Source: Collinsella aerofaciens (GTDB lineage Bacteria; Actinomycetota; Coriobacteriia; Coriobacteriales; Coriobacteriaceae). Taken from it: 25,764 nucleotides of DNA. A program made the position numbers and the translations under genes. The stretch lies in the NCBI GenBank assembly GCA_030841765.1, contig JAUUSS010000019.1:1-25764 (forward strand). The letters are read 5' to 3'. Position 1 is the stretch's first letter. Each line of letters begins with the position of its first letter. The notes under the pieces are model-generated. The model searched no databases. It was not told where the DNA came from and saw only the letters and a list, made by a program, of their open reading frames with translations. Positions 6,804 to 15,459 of this stretch are shown piece after piece.

Positions 6804-7517
6804 ATGGCGCAGCGCGAACAACACGAACGGGTCAAACGGATGGACCGCTTGGCGGACAAGCTGCTCGGTCATAAGGCAGTGGTGATGGCGATACTGGTCG
6901 TCATTGCGATGGCGAGTGGACTGGCGATGGCGAACCTTGGCGGCGGTGCCGGCAGTGTGTCGTTTGAGCACACTGATGGTTCGGGTTCGTTAGTGGAGCC
7001 GGGATCCGGCGATGCCTCGAGCGGAAAGACATCCGAAGGCTCTTCGCCTAAGGCGTCTGCCGCGGCAGAGGTTTATGTCGATGTTGATGGCGCCGTTGTG
7101 TCGCCCGGTGTATATCGTCTCAAGGACGGCGCGCGGGCTGCTCAGGCGATTGATGCCGCCGGCGGGCTGGCGCCCGAGGCAGACGTTACGGGGCTCAATC
7201 GGGCATCTAAGGTCGTCGATGGACAGAAGATTCACGTTCCAACGGTAGGGGAGCAGCAGGCGTCCATTGCGGAAGCTGGTGTTGATGGTGGGGCTTCCGC
7301 ATCATCGGGCGTGAGTGGCGTAACAGGCCTAGTAAATATCAATACGGCAAGCGCGGCAGAGCTGCAGACGCTCTCGGGCATCGGTCCCTCCATGGCCCAG
7401 TCGATTATCGATGAGCGGACAAAGAACGGTGGTTTTGCCTCGGTTGACGATCTGATGCGTGTGTCGGGAATCGGCGAGAAGAAGCTTGCCAAAATCAAAG
7501 ATTCCATCTGCGTATGA
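6804..7517 (+). CDS. comEA: Competence protein ComEA, DNA receptor with SLBB and helix-hairpin-helix domains
   Basis: The 237-residue membrane-anchored protein binds double-stranded DNA outside the cell for transformation. It has a basic N-terminus, one membrane segment (about 24-45), a Ser/Gly-rich linker, an SLBB domain (about 88-147, VYVDVDGAVVSPGVYRL ... GQKIHVP) and a C-terminal tandem HhH DNA-binding domain (176-237, NINTASAAELQTLSGIGP and SGIGEKKLAKI). ATG 6804 is chosen because GGGAGG (6791-6796) is 7 bases upstream; the frame extends upstream to 6726 without further homology. It overlaps comEC in an ATGA. Few other competence genes are here, so function depends on genes elsewhere. 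Confidence 0.94.
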   Translation: MAQREQHERVKRMDRLADKLLGHKAVVMAILVVIAMASGLAMANLGGGAGSVSFEHTDGSGSLVEPGSGDASSGKTSEGSSPKASAAAEVYVDVDGAVVSPGVYRLKDGARAAQAIDAAGGLAPEADVTGLNRASKVVDGQKIHVPTVGEQQASIAEAGVDGGASASSGVSGVTGLVNINTASAAELQTLSGIGPSMAQSIIDERTKNGGFASVDDLMRVSGIGEKKLAKIKDSICV

Positions 7518-9817
7518 GTGCGACCGAGCGCGAGCATGTGATGCCTCCGCGGCCTCTGATGCCGTGGACGATGGCCTTGTGTGCCGGCATGTGCATGAGC
7601 TGCGCCTTGGTGCTCAACGTGGCCGCTGATGCGCTGCTGAGGGAGCGGGCGCCGGCGGTCGGGCCGCTATGGGCCATTCCCGTTACGGCGGCGGTATTCG
7701 TTGTGCTGGCTCAATCTTGTGCGCGGCTTGCCCCTTGGAAGCGGTGGCTGTATGCCGCGTCCGTCGGTCTCGTGGCGGGAGCGGTCGTCTCGGCGTGGTG
7801 GGCTGTGGGCGTGCTAAGCGCCTCGAAGGCGCTCGACGGTCGAGCGGCAAGCAGCCTTGAGTTTGTCGTGCAGGGTGACCCATCCATAAACGACGACGTG
7901 TATTCCTATACCTGCGAGGCACGCACGGACGGTAAGAACTTGGCAATGGTTCGCCTATCGTGCGACCTCGAGCTCAAGGTCGGGGCGCACGTGCGTGTTA
8001 TCGGTCGCGTTTCACGTTTTGAGAACGATGCGTATGGACGATCGCGCGTGCTCCGAGGCGAGGTGCGCAAGGTTAAAGTCGTTCGGATTTTGTCGGTCGA
8101 TGAAGACTCTCCGGGGCCGCTGCTTCGGCTGCGAAATGGGCTGCTTGCGTCCATCGCGCCTGCGACCGACCCGGCGCGTGCACTCATAGCCGGTGTCGTC
8201 TGCGGTCGTTCGGCCGAGCTGCGCGCCCAGCCGGCGGGCGACTGGTTTTCGGTGACGGGAACGGCGCATCTTATCGCCGTCTCGGGCAGCCATTTGGCAA
8301 TCGTGGGGTTTGTAATCGAGGGTGTATTGCAAAAGACTCGGTGTTCACGCGGTCTTCAACGGGCGATATTGGCGATAACGCTTGTGGGCTACGCTGCTTT
8401 TACGGGCGCGTCTCCCTCTGCCGTGCGCGCGTGCTGCATGGTGTTCGCGACGCTTGTCGTAAACGGCGCGGGGCGGCGCCGGCACGGCGCATCGGCACTC
8501 TTCGTTACCATGTCCATCTTTGTGTTGCTGCGGCCGACGGTTCTGTTCGAGATGGGCTTTCAGCTTTCATGTGCCAGCGTCTTAGCCATTCTGTGCTTTT
8601 GCCCCTATGCGACCTACGCTTTGGGTGAGCTGAGTGTTCCGTCGGGCGTTGCCAGCATGCTTTCCGTCACGCTGTGCTCGCAACTGGCGACACTTCCCAT
8701 TACCATTCCTGCCTTCGGTACGTTCTCGCTCATTGCTCCGCTCGCAAATGCGGTCCTCGGTCCGGTGGTGAGCGCACTGCTCGCCGTGTCGATCGTGCTG
8801 GTTCCCTTTTCGCTCCTGGCGCCGTTGCGGACTTGGGCGCTCGTTGTGCCCATGATTGCCGCCCGTTGCGCGCTGTTCTTTGAGCAGCTGTTTGCCGCCG
8901 TGCCGGGTGCATCCGTGAGCGTGCCGCCCGATAGCATGTGGATTTACCTAGTGCCGTGTTTGCTGGCGGTTCTGCTTGTCTGGTGGCCGCGTCCCCGTGC
9001 ACGTCCTATGGCGGTGGGGCTTGCATGCCTGGTGCTCTTGGCTGCGATTCCGTACGTCTACTGGGATCGATTCGCTCCGCCTTCGGTGACGGTGCTCGAT
9101 GTGGGCCAGGCCGATGCGATTATTATTCGCCAGGGCGGCGCAGTGGCGCTCGTCGACTGCGGGCTCGACGAGCGCGTGGTGGCGGCGTTGGTTCGCAATA
9201 ACGTGCACCATATCGATGCCGTCTTTGTGACGCATTGGGATGAGGATCACTGGGGTGGTCTGCCTGCCGTGCTCGAACATTTTTCGGTCGGTACGATTGC
9301 CGTGGCGGCGGATGCGCTGGAGGATGCTCCTGCCGAGGTATTGAACCGACCTGGCGTGGAGTATCGGCAGGTGCGCCGTGGGGATACGGTCGATATCGGC
9401 TCATTTTGCGCCCGCGTGATGTGGCCATTCGAGTCCGTGGATGGCGAGGGAAATGAGGACTCGCTTGTCCTGCTGCTCTCATATGTTCAGGAAGGCAAGG
9501 GCCTGCGTATGCTCCTCACCGGTGATGCCGAGATCGACCAAGAACGGGAATTCGTGCAGGAGGTGGGGGATATCGACGTACTTAAACTTGGGCATCACGG
9601 CTCTAAGGTTTCAGTCGATGATGAGTTGCTGGACGTCCTGAAGCCCGAGCTTTCCCTCGCGAGTGCGGGCGAAGGGAATCGATACGGCCATCCGTCCGAT
9701 GCCTGCATCGATGCCGTTAAGGAAGCGGGCGGCGTGTTCGCGTGCACTATCGAACACGGCGACATTACCGTCACGCCGGCTGCGAATGGCTTTGCGATGC
9801 GATGCCAGCGACCGTGA
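7514..9817 (+). CDS. comEC: ComEC/Rec2-family DNA uptake channel
   Basis: The 767-residue polytopic protein carries single-stranded DNA across the membrane. About three hydrophobic segments occupy residues 14-100, followed by a soluble domain. The Competence domain (about 218-500) begins with RALIAGVVCGR and contains HLIAVSGSHLAIVGF and many membrane helices. A C-terminal metallo-beta-lactamase-like domain (523-767) has LDVGQADAIII, the metal motif THWDEDHWGG, LTGDAE and LGHHGSK. All three parts are complete, so the gene looks intact. Its ATG overlaps the comEA stop by four bases without a good Shine-Dalgarno, which points to coupling. The end of the gene carries a candidate promoter-proximal region for holA. 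Confidence 0.94.
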   Translation: MSATEREHVMPPRPLMPWTMALCAGMCMSCALVLNVAADALLRERAPAVGPLWAIPVTAAVFVVLAQSCARLAPWKRWLYAASVGLVAGAVVSAWWAVGVLSASKALDGRAASSLEFVVQGDPSINDDVYSYTCEARTDGKNLAMVRLSCDLELKVGAHVRVIGRVSRFENDAYGRSRVLRGEVRKVKVVRILSVDEDSPGPLLRLRNGLLASIAPATDPARALIAGVVCGRSAELRAQPAGDWFSVTGTAHLIAVSGSHLAIVGFVIEGVLQKTRCSRGLQRAILAITLVGYAAFTGASPSAVRACCMVFATLVVNGAGRRRHGASALFVTMSIFVLLRPTVLFEMGFQLSCASVLAILCFCPYATYALGELSVPSGVASMLSVTLCSQLATLPITIPAFGTFSLIAPLANAVLGPVVSALLAVSIVLVPFSLLAPLRTWALVVPMIAARCALFFEQLFAAVPGASVSVPPDSMWIYLVPCLLAVLLVWWPRPRARPMAVGLACLVLLAAIPYVYWDRFAPPSVTVLDVGQADAIIIRQGGAVALVDCGLDERVVAALVRNNVHHIDAVFVTHWDEDHWGGLPAVLEHFSVGTIAVAADALEDAPAEVLNRPGVEYRQVRRGDTVDIGSFCARVMWPFESVDGEGNEDSLVLLLSYVQEGKGLRMLLTGDAEIDQEREFVQEVGDIDVLKLGHHGSKVSVDDELLDVLKPELSLASAGEGNRYGHPSDACIDAVKEAGGVFACTIEHGDITVTPAANGFAMRCQRP

Positions 9818-9825
9818 CGACGTCG

Positions 9826-9855
9826 TTGGCGTGTGGTGGGCCCCTGGGCTAGAAT
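9826..9855 (+). promoter_or_regulatory. Candidate holA promoter
   Basis: TTGGCG (9826-9831), an 18-base spacer and TAGAAT (9850-9855) lie between comEC and holA. The -10 is preceded by GGGC, similar to the boxes before lepA and dnaJ. The predicted leader would carry the holA Shine-Dalgarno GGGAGGG. Confidence 0.45.
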
Positions 9856-9895
9856 GGCACGGAGCGAATACGAAGGCCTGCGGGAGGGGAGCGCA

Positions 9896-10858
9896 ATGTC
9901 CGAAACCGGTCTGCTGCCGGCATATCTGATCGTCGGTACCGACGGAGTCAAGCGCGATCACGCCGTCTCGCGTATGAAAGCGCGTCTGGAAAAGTCGGGC
10001 ATGGTCGAGTTCAACCTCGACGAGCGCGATATGACCAAAGACCCCGATATCGAGTCGATTATCGGATCGCTCAACACCTTTCCCATGGGCAGTGAGTTTC
10101 GCCTGGTAATCCTTGATGGCTGCTCAAAGCTCGCCAAGTCGGTCTCGGAGCCGCTCGTCGAGTATCTGGCGAGTCCCAGTCCCACAACGGTCTGCCTCAT
10201 CATCGCCGACTCGCTTGCCAAGAACACGCGCCTGTATAAGGCGATCGCCAAGATCGACAAGAAGGCTGTGATCGATTGCTCCGGCACCAAGCGCTGGGAG
10301 CTCCCACGCCGCGTGCAGCAGATGGCGACGCAGCACGGCAAGTCGATCACGACGGCGGCCGCCGAGGAACTCGTCTCGCGTTCGGGTGAAAACACTCGCA
10401 TGCTCGATAACGACTTGGCTAAGCTTGCCCAGATGGTCGAGGTGCCCCAGATTGAGCTTGTCGACGTTGAGCGCTGGATTGTACGTACGGCCGAGGTTCA
10501 ACCCTGGGACTTTCTCAATGCGGTCTCGGCCCGTGACATGCGACGCTCGCTCGAGCTCTTCAATCTACTGCCCGCCAAGAGCTACGTGTGGACTTACACA
10601 TTGCTGTGCGGCCGCATCCGCGAGCTTATCGTTGCCAAGGCGCTCGATGCGCGCGGACAGGGTCGTGAGCTGGCTGCAACACTTAAGCTCCAGTCCTGGC
10701 AGGTCAAGAATCACCTGACCTGGGCACGTCGCTTTTCGATGGCAGAGCTCGTTGCCGCGCTCGAGGGCGCGGTCGATGTGGAGCTCGCACTGAAGGGTTC
10801 GGCCGATTCTCAGACCGCGCTTTTGCTCTGGATTACGAACATCTTGAGAAAATCGTGA
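9896..10858 (+). CDS. holA: DNA polymerase III delta subunit
   Basis: The 320-residue clamp-loader subunit opens the beta sliding clamp. The N-terminal region (YLIVGTDGVKRDHAVSRM), the central conserved NDLAKLAQMVE segment and the C-terminal collar helices (FLNAVSARDMRRSLELF ... WQVKNHLTWARRF) follow the HolA/delta pattern. As is usual for delta subunits, the Walker A motif is degenerate. ATG 9896 follows GGGAGGG (9882-9888) by 7 bases; an in-frame ATG at 9854 overlaps the predicted -10 and is rejected. The order comEA-comEC-holA-rpsT-lepA is conserved widely in Gram-positive bacteria, which supports the call. Confidence 0.93.
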   Translation: MSETGLLPAYLIVGTDGVKRDHAVSRMKARLEKSGMVEFNLDERDMTKDPDIESIIGSLNTFPMGSEFRLVILDGCSKLAKSVSEPLVEYLASPSPTTVCLIIADSLAKNTRLYKAIAKIDKKAVIDCSGTKRWELPRRVQQMATQHGKSITTAAAEELVSRSGENTRMLDNDLAKLAQMVEVPQIELVDVERWIVRTAEVQPWDFLNAVSARDMRRSLELFNLLPAKSYVWTYTLLCGRIRELIVAKALDARGQGRELAATLKLQSWQVKNHLTWARRFSMAELVAALEGAVDVELALKGSADSQTALLLWITNILRKS

Positions 10859-10907
10859 TGATACCTGCCTATTTGACAAATTCGTTCTATCCCTTTGAGG
10901 GGGAGCG

Positions 10908-10916
10908 TGCTATAGT
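10908..10916 (+). promoter_or_regulatory. Extended -10 promoter of rpsT
   Basis: TGCTATAGT is a close match to an extended -10 (TGnTATAAT). A perfect TTGACA exists at 10873-10878 but is 32 bases away and cannot be its normal -35. Transcription from near 10923 would give a leader of about 70 bases. Confidence 0.5.
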
Positions 10917-10921
10917 AGGCG

Positions 10922-10986
10922 CTTGCATGACCTCACCGTGTCTCAGAGGTGTCATACATTTTTTGCAAGGAACTCGAAAGGAACTC
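10922..10986 (+). promoter_or_regulatory. Structured rpsT leader with duplicated SD-like repeat
   Basis: CTTGCA (10922-10927) can pair with TGCAAG (10964-10969), enclosing a small hairpin (ACCTC 10930-10934 with GAGGT 10946-10950). AAGGAACTC occurs twice exactly (10967-10975 and 10978-10986). The first copy is partly held in the outer stem; the second is the functional ribosome binding site for the GTG start. Confidence 0.4.
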
Positions 10987-10991
10987 CAGAA

Positions 10992-11258
10992 GTGGCAAAC
11001 ATCAAGTCTCAGAAGAAGCGTATCCGCACCAATGAGGCAGCTCGCATGCGTAACAAGGCTGTCAAGTCCGAGCTCAAGACGCTGACCAAGCACGTCCAGT
11101 CCGCCGTCGCCGAGGGCGACGCCGAGAAGGCCCAGGCTGCCCTCAAGACCGTCACCAAGCGTCTCGACATGGCTGCCGCCAAGCATGTTATCCACAAGAA
11201 CCAGGCTTCCAACCGCAAGTCCGGTCTTGCCAAGCTCGTGAACAGCATCAACGCCTAA
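10992..11258 (+). CDS. rpsT: 30S ribosomal protein S20
   Basis: The 88-residue primary 16S rRNA-binding protein is all-helical and rich in Lys, Ala and Arg. It starts with the near-invariant ANIKSQKKRIRTNE and has the conserved HKNQASNRKSGLAKLVN C-terminal segment. The GTG at 10992 is fixed by that N-terminus and by AAGGAACTC 6-14 bases upstream; a longer in-frame ATG at 10923 would put leader structure into protein. It has its own promoter-like element and terminator and appears to be a monocistronic unit between holA and lepA. Confidence 0.96.
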   Translation: MANIKSQKKRIRTNEAARMRNKAVKSELKTLTKHVQSAVAEGDAEKAQAALKTVTKRLDMAAAKHVIHKNQASNRKSGLAKLVNSINA

Positions 11259-11292
11259 GTTGTAAATTTCACACCACACAGATTACGCGCAT

Positions 11293-11330
11293 AAATGGAG
11301 CCTGTTTTATGGAACAGGCTCCATTTTTTG
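11293..11330 (+). terminator. Rho-independent terminator after rpsT
   Basis: A perfect 14-bp stem (11293-11306 with 11313-11326) closes a TTATGG loop and runs into a TTTTTT tract. It lies 35 bases after the rpsT stop and only 25 bases before the lepA start. Confidence 0.93.
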
Positions 11331-11341
11331 TATCGCTCGGG

Positions 11342-11347
11342 TAAGAT
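11342..11347 (+). promoter_or_regulatory. Candidate lepA -10 box giving a leaderless mRNA
   Basis: TAAGAT in the context CGCTCGGGTAAGAT ends 7 bases before the lepA ATG, so the expected transcription start falls on or next to the start codon. No Shine-Dalgarno is visible and the rpsT terminator lies just upstream. No good -35 is seen. Confidence 0.4.
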
Positions 11348-11354
11348 AGTCCGC

Positions 11355-13166
11355 ATGAATACTTCAATTGACATTTCCCACATCCGCAACTTCTCGATCG
11401 TTGCGCACATCGACCATGGCAAGTCCACGATTAGTGACCGCATCCTCGAGCTCACCCATACCGTCGACGAGCGCGACATGGAGTCGCAGCTGCTCGATAC
11501 CATGGATATTGAGCGCGAACGCGGCATCACGATCAAGTCCAATGCCGTTCGTGTCTCCTATGACGCCGACGATGGCGAGACGTATCAGTTCAACCTGATC
11601 GATACGCCGGGTCACGTGGACTTTACCTATGAGGTCTCGCGTTCGCTTGCCGCCTGCGAGGGTGCGGTGCTTGTCGTCGACGCCACGCAGGGCGTCGAGG
11701 CGCAGACCGTCTCCAACGCGACGCTCGCCATGAACGCCAACTTGGATATCGTGCCCGCCATCAATAAGATCGACCTGCCGTCGGCACACCCCGACGAGGT
11801 CAAGACCGAGATCGAGGACGACCTGGCGATCCCTGCCGACGATGCCGTATGCGTATCGGGCAAGACCGGCGAGGGCATCCACGATCTGCTGGAGTCCATC
11901 GTCTTTTTGATCTCTCCGCCCAAGGGCGATGCAAACGCGCCGCTCAAGGCGCTCATCCTGGACTCGTATTTTGATGAGTACCGCGGCGTCGTTGCCACGG
12001 TCCGCGTGTTTGACGGCTCCATCAAAAAGGGCGATACCCTCCTTATGATGCAGGCAAAGGGTGACTTTTTGGTCGATGGCGTGGGCGTCAAGCGTCCCGC
12101 CGAGACACCAGTTGACGCGCTGACGGTCGGTGAGGTGGGCTACGTGGTCACGGGCCTGAAGGACCCCGAGGCCGTGCGCGTGGGCGATACCCTTACGTGG
12201 GCGTCGAATCCCTGCCCCGAGCCGCTTCCCGGCTACCGTGAGGCCAAGCCCATGGTCTACACGGGCCTGTTCCCGATCGACAACAAGGATTACGAGAACC
12301 TGCGCGACGCTCTCGATAAGCTGCATGTCAACGACCCGTCGTTGGTGTGGGAGCCCGAGACTTCGGTGGCGCTCGGCTTTGGTTTCCGCGTTGGCTTCTT
12401 GGGCCTGCTGCATATGGAGGTCGTCAAGGAGCGCCTGGAGCGCGAGTTCAACCTGGACCTGATTGCCACGAGCCCTTCGGTGGACTATCACGTCTACAAG
12501 ACCGACGGCGAGATGATTGATGTTCGCAGCCCGCAGGATCTGCCCGAGGCTACGCGCATCGAGCGCATCGAGGAGCCCTACCTCAAGGCCAAGATTATCT
12601 GTCCGCCCGAGTATACGGGTGCCGTCATGCAGCTCGCTATCGAGCATCGCGGCATTACAACCGACATGATCCATCTCACGAGCAAATCGGTCGAGATGCG
12701 TTTCGACATGCCGCTTGCCGAGCTCATTCTGGACTTTTTTGACCAGCTCAAGAGCCGCACCAAGGGTTACGCCTCGCTCGACTACGAGTTCAACGAATAT
12801 CGCCCCTCCGAGCTCGTCAAGCTCGACATCCTGCTTTCGGGCGACGAGGTGGACGCGCTGTCGTTTATCGTGCACAAGGATAAGGCTTATGGCCTGGCCC
12901 GCGGTCTGTGCGACAAGCTCAAGGAAATCATTCCGCGCCAGCTGTTCGAGGTGCCTATCCAGGGCGCCATCGGCAACAAGATCATTGCCCGCTCTACCGT
13001 CAAAGCGCGCCGCAAGGACGTGCTGGCCAAGTGTTATGGCGGCGATATCTCGCGAAAGCGCAAGCTGCTCGAGAAGCAGAAAGAGGGCAAAAAGCGCATG
13101 AAGGCCATCGGCTCGGTCGAGGTTCCGCAGGAGGCCTTTATGGCGATTCTCAAGGTGGACGAGTAG
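11355..13166 (+). CDS. lepA: Elongation factor 4 (back-translocating GTPase)
   Basis: The 603-residue translational GTPase acts on stalled or mis-translocated ribosomes. G motifs are intact: AHIDHGKST (17-25), DTPGHVDF (about 83-90), NKIDLP (about 137-142) and SGKTGEG. After the EF-G-like domains II, III and V, the LepA-specific C-terminal domain carries YGGDISRKRKLLEKQKEGK and ends VPQEAFMAILKVDE, as in E. coli. ATG 11355 is fixed by the N-terminal HIRNFSIVAHIDHG region; the longer open frame from 11295 would translate the rpsT terminator. There is no Shine-Dalgarno. dusB follows after four bases. Confidence 0.97.
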   Translation: MNTSIDISHIRNFSIVAHIDHGKSTISDRILELTHTVDERDMESQLLDTMDIERERGITIKSNAVRVSYDADDGETYQFNLIDTPGHVDFTYEVSRSLAACEGAVLVVDATQGVEAQTVSNATLAMNANLDIVPAINKIDLPSAHPDEVKTEIEDDLAIPADDAVCVSGKTGEGIHDLLESIVFLISPPKGDANAPLKALILDSYFDEYRGVVATVRVFDGSIKKGDTLLMMQAKGDFLVDGVGVKRPAETPVDALTVGEVGYVVTGLKDPEAVRVGDTLTWASNPCPEPLPGYREAKPMVYTGLFPIDNKDYENLRDALDKLHVNDPSLVWEPETSVALGFGFRVGFLGLLHMEVVKERLEREFNLDLIATSPSVDYHVYKTDGEMIDVRSPQDLPEATRIERIEEPYLKAKIICPPEYTGAVMQLAIEHRGITTDMIHLTSKSVEMRFDMPLAELILDFFDQLKSRTKGYASLDYEFNEYRPSELVKLDILLSGDEVDALSFIVHKDKAYGLARGLCDKLKEIIPRQLFEVPIQGAIGNKIIARSTVKARRKDVLAKCYGGDISRKRKLLEKQKEGKKRMKAIGSVEVPQEAFMAILKVDE

Positions 13167-13170
13167 GTCC

Positions 13171-14214
13171 ATGGCACTTTCTGAATACAGCAAGCGGTTG
13201 CTTGGAGCCTATGCCGAGCAGCCGTTCCTTATGGCTCCCATGGCGGGCGTGACCGATCCCGCCTATCGCATCATGTGCCGCCGTCGCGGTGCCCATCTTG
13301 CCTATAGCGAGATGGTGAGCGTGGCGGGCCTTGCCTATGCCAGCAATAAGACGTGGCGCCTGGTACTGCCGGCCGATGAGGAGCAGCAGATCTGCGTGCA
13401 GCTCTTTGGCTCCAAGCCCGATCAGTTTGCGAGCGCTGTTGCTGCCGTCGAGGAGCGTGTGGGCGATCGCCTGTCGCTGATCGATATCAACATGGCCTGC
13501 CCGGCTCGCAAGGTCGTCACCAAGGGCGAGGGCTCGGCGCTTATGCGCACTCCCGATCTGGCCGAGCAGATCGTCGAGGCGGCGGTGGGCGCGGCGCATG
13601 TGCCCGTGACCGTAAAAATCCGTAAGGGCTTTTACGCCGAAGACCGCAACGCCGCGACGTTTGCCCAGATGCTTGAGGGAGCAGGGGCCGCCGCGGTGGC
13701 GGTACATGGTCGCTGCGCCACGCAGCTCTATACGGGCCAGGCCGATTGGTCGGTCGTCGATGAGGTGGCCGACGCCGTCGAGATTCCCGTTATCGGTTCG
13801 GGCGATGTGTTCTCGGCAGAGGACGCTGCTGAGCATCTGCAAAGCTCGGGTGCCAGCGCGGTGTTTATCGCGCGCGGCATCTACGGCAATCCGTGGGTGT
13901 TCGGCGATGCCCGAGCCCTTGCACTCGATGGCACGCCGGTTCCTTCTCGCTCCTCGGTTGAGCGCCTGGATGCCCTGCGCGAGCACCTGACGCTCACGCA
14001 CGAGCTGTTGCCGCTCATGTCGCGTGCCCGCACGTACGCAAGCTGGTATCTAAAGGGCATGCCCCATGCTGCCGCCTGGCGCGCTCAGGTGGTGCGTTGC
14101 TCCACATACGAGGAGTTCATGGCACTGGTCGATGATATCGAGCACGATGTGGTGGCCTGTGAGGCCGCACTTGCCGCCGGCGAGTCGGTGCCCGCTCATC
14201 CGTTGGAGGCCTAA
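13171..14214 (+). CDS. dusB: tRNA-dihydrouridine synthase, DusB family
   Basis: The 347-residue FMN enzyme reduces specific uridines in tRNA. The TIM-barrel signature is complete: FLMAPMAGVTDPAYR (19-33), the active-site cysteine C110 in NMACPARKV, KIRKGF, VHGRCATQLYTGQADW and the FMN phosphate loop IGSGDVFS. The subfamily (DusB versus other bacterial Dus) is inferred from the motif style and I am less certain of it. ATG 13171 is four bases after the lepA stop, with a weak GTAGGT behind it, and hemW starts two bases after its end. The gene is inserted between lepA and hemW, which are adjacent in many bacteria. Confidence 0.9.
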   Translation: MALSEYSKRLLGAYAEQPFLMAPMAGVTDPAYRIMCRRRGAHLAYSEMVSVAGLAYASNKTWRLVLPADEEQQICVQLFGSKPDQFASAVAAVEERVGDRLSLIDINMACPARKVVTKGEGSALMRTPDLAEQIVEAAVGAAHVPVTVKIRKGFYAEDRNAATFAQMLEGAGAAAVAVHGRCATQLYTGQADWSVVDEVADAVEIPVIGSGDVFSAEDAAEHLQSSGASAVFIARGIYGNPWVFGDARALALDGTPVPSRSSVERLDALREHLTLTHELLPLMSRARTYASWYLKGMPHAAAWRAQVVRCSTYEEFMALVDDIEHDVVACEAALAAGESVPAHPLEA

Positions 14215-14216
14215 CG

Positions 14217-15449
14217 GTGGCCGTTACCGCGCTGTACGTGCATGTGCCGTTTTGCGCCCAAAAATGCCGGTACTGTGACTTTGACTCACGCAGTTTTGCT
14301 CCGTGCGACCTGAGCGCTGCGCTCGATGCCTATTTTGAGCTGCTTTATGCGCGCCTCGATGCCTTTGGAGACGTCGGGGCGCTCGTGGGCATCCGCACCG
14401 TCTATGTTGGCGGTGGCACGCCGTCGCTGGCGGGGGAGCGTCTGGTAGAACTCGCCCGGCGTATCTCTGCGTGGTGTAAGCCCGTTGAGTTCACCTGCGA
14501 GGCCAATCCCGAATCGCTGACCGCCGAGCTTGCCGCTGCGCTTGCCAAGGTTGGTGTCACACGCGTCTCTCTGGGCGTGCAAACGCTCGATAACGCCGAA
14601 CTTACCGCCATCGGCCGCATTCACGATGCCGATCGGGCGCTCGCTGCCATCACGACGGTTAAGGACGCTGGGCTCGATGTGTCGTGCGACCTTATGTGCG
14701 GCCTTCCCGGGCAGACCGACCTAAGCTGGCGGCGCACACTCGATGACGTGCTGGCGGCGTCGCCGCATCATGTATCGGTGTACCCGCTCACGCTCGAGGA
14801 GGGCACGCCGCTCTATCGCATGGCGTGTCGCGACGAGTCGCTCGAGCCCGACGAAGATTTTCAGGCTTCGTGCATGGACGCGGCGCGTGAGCGTCTGGGT
14901 GCTGCCGGCTATCACCCGTATGAGGTTGCAAGCTACGCGCTCGACGGTCATGAGTGCGCCCACAACATTGCCTATTGGACCGGTCAGGGCTATCTGGGCT
15001 TGGGTCGCTCTGCCGCCGGTATGCTCGATGCCGGGGACTTCGATCGCTTGGCCGGGCTGTTTCCTGACGTACCCGCTCGCGGCGAAGCGTATCGCGTGCG
15101 TCTGGTGCAACGCGACGACACCGCGACGACGTTTGATGCCGAGTATCTGTCGCAGCGCGAGGCGGCGGCCGAGGATTTGATGCTCGCCTGCCGCATGACG
15201 CGTGGCATTGGGCCCGATCTGTTGGTGCGCTCGGCAAGCGTGATCGCTGCAGACGAGCTGGCGGCGGCCTGTGACCGTGCGCTCGAGTTAGGCCTTGCCA
15301 CCTGGGTGCCCGATCATGTTGAAGGGCTTTCGGGGCGCGTCGCCTCGAAAGACGTTATCGCGGGTCGCGCCCGCGCCCGCTTGGCGCCCACCCACTTGGG
15401 CTGGCTCGATGGAAATGTGCTGTTCGAGCTGTTTTGGGGTCTAGCCTAG
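14217..15449 (+). CDS. hemW: HemW-like radical SAM protein (heme chaperone)
   Basis: The 410-residue protein resembles coproporphyrinogen III dehydrogenase but belongs to the HemW clade, which binds and delivers heme. The radical SAM cluster motif is C13-x3-C17-x2-C20 in PFCAQKCRYCDF. The GGGTPS motif, the CEANPES segment, LSLGVQT-like VSLGVQTLDN and the HemW-typical HNIAYW (about 248-253) are all present. Annotations of 'HemN' for such proteins are usually wrong. GTG 14217 follows TTGGAGG (14203-14209) by 7 bases and the dusB stop by two. The lepA-hemW-dnaJ order is a familiar Gram-positive arrangement. Confidence 0.92.
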   Translation: MAVTALYVHVPFCAQKCRYCDFDSRSFAPCDLSAALDAYFELLYARLDAFGDVGALVGIRTVYVGGGTPSLAGERLVELARRISAWCKPVEFTCEANPESLTAELAAALAKVGVTRVSLGVQTLDNAELTAIGRIHDADRALAAITTVKDAGLDVSCDLMCGLPGQTDLSWRRTLDDVLAASPHHVSVYPLTLEEGTPLYRMACRDESLEPDEDFQASCMDAARERLGAAGYHPYEVASYALDGHECAHNIAYWTGQGYLGLGRSAAGMLDAGDFDRLAGLFPDVPARGEAYRVRLVQRDDTATTFDAEYLSQREAAAEDLMLACRMTRGIGPDLLVRSASVIAADELAAACDRALELGLATWVPDHVEGLSGRVASKDVIAGRARARLAPTHLGWLDGNVLFELFWGLA

Positions 15450-15459
15450 GCCGCTCGGG

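Noticed and set aside
10873..10878. Perfect TTGACA upstream of rpsT
   Set aside because: The nearest good -10 is 32 bases away, and nothing -10-like stands 16-19 bases downstream.
11295..11354. Upstream in-frame extension of lepA
   Set aside because: It would translate the rpsT terminator hairpin; LepA homology starts at the ATG at 11355.
11364..13193. 609-codon open frame on the minus strand opposite lepA
   Set aside because: It mirrors lepA, whose protein is unmistakable. With TTA, CTA and TCA codons rare in this GC-rich genome, long antisense frames without stops are expected. The translation is low-complexity and resembles no family.
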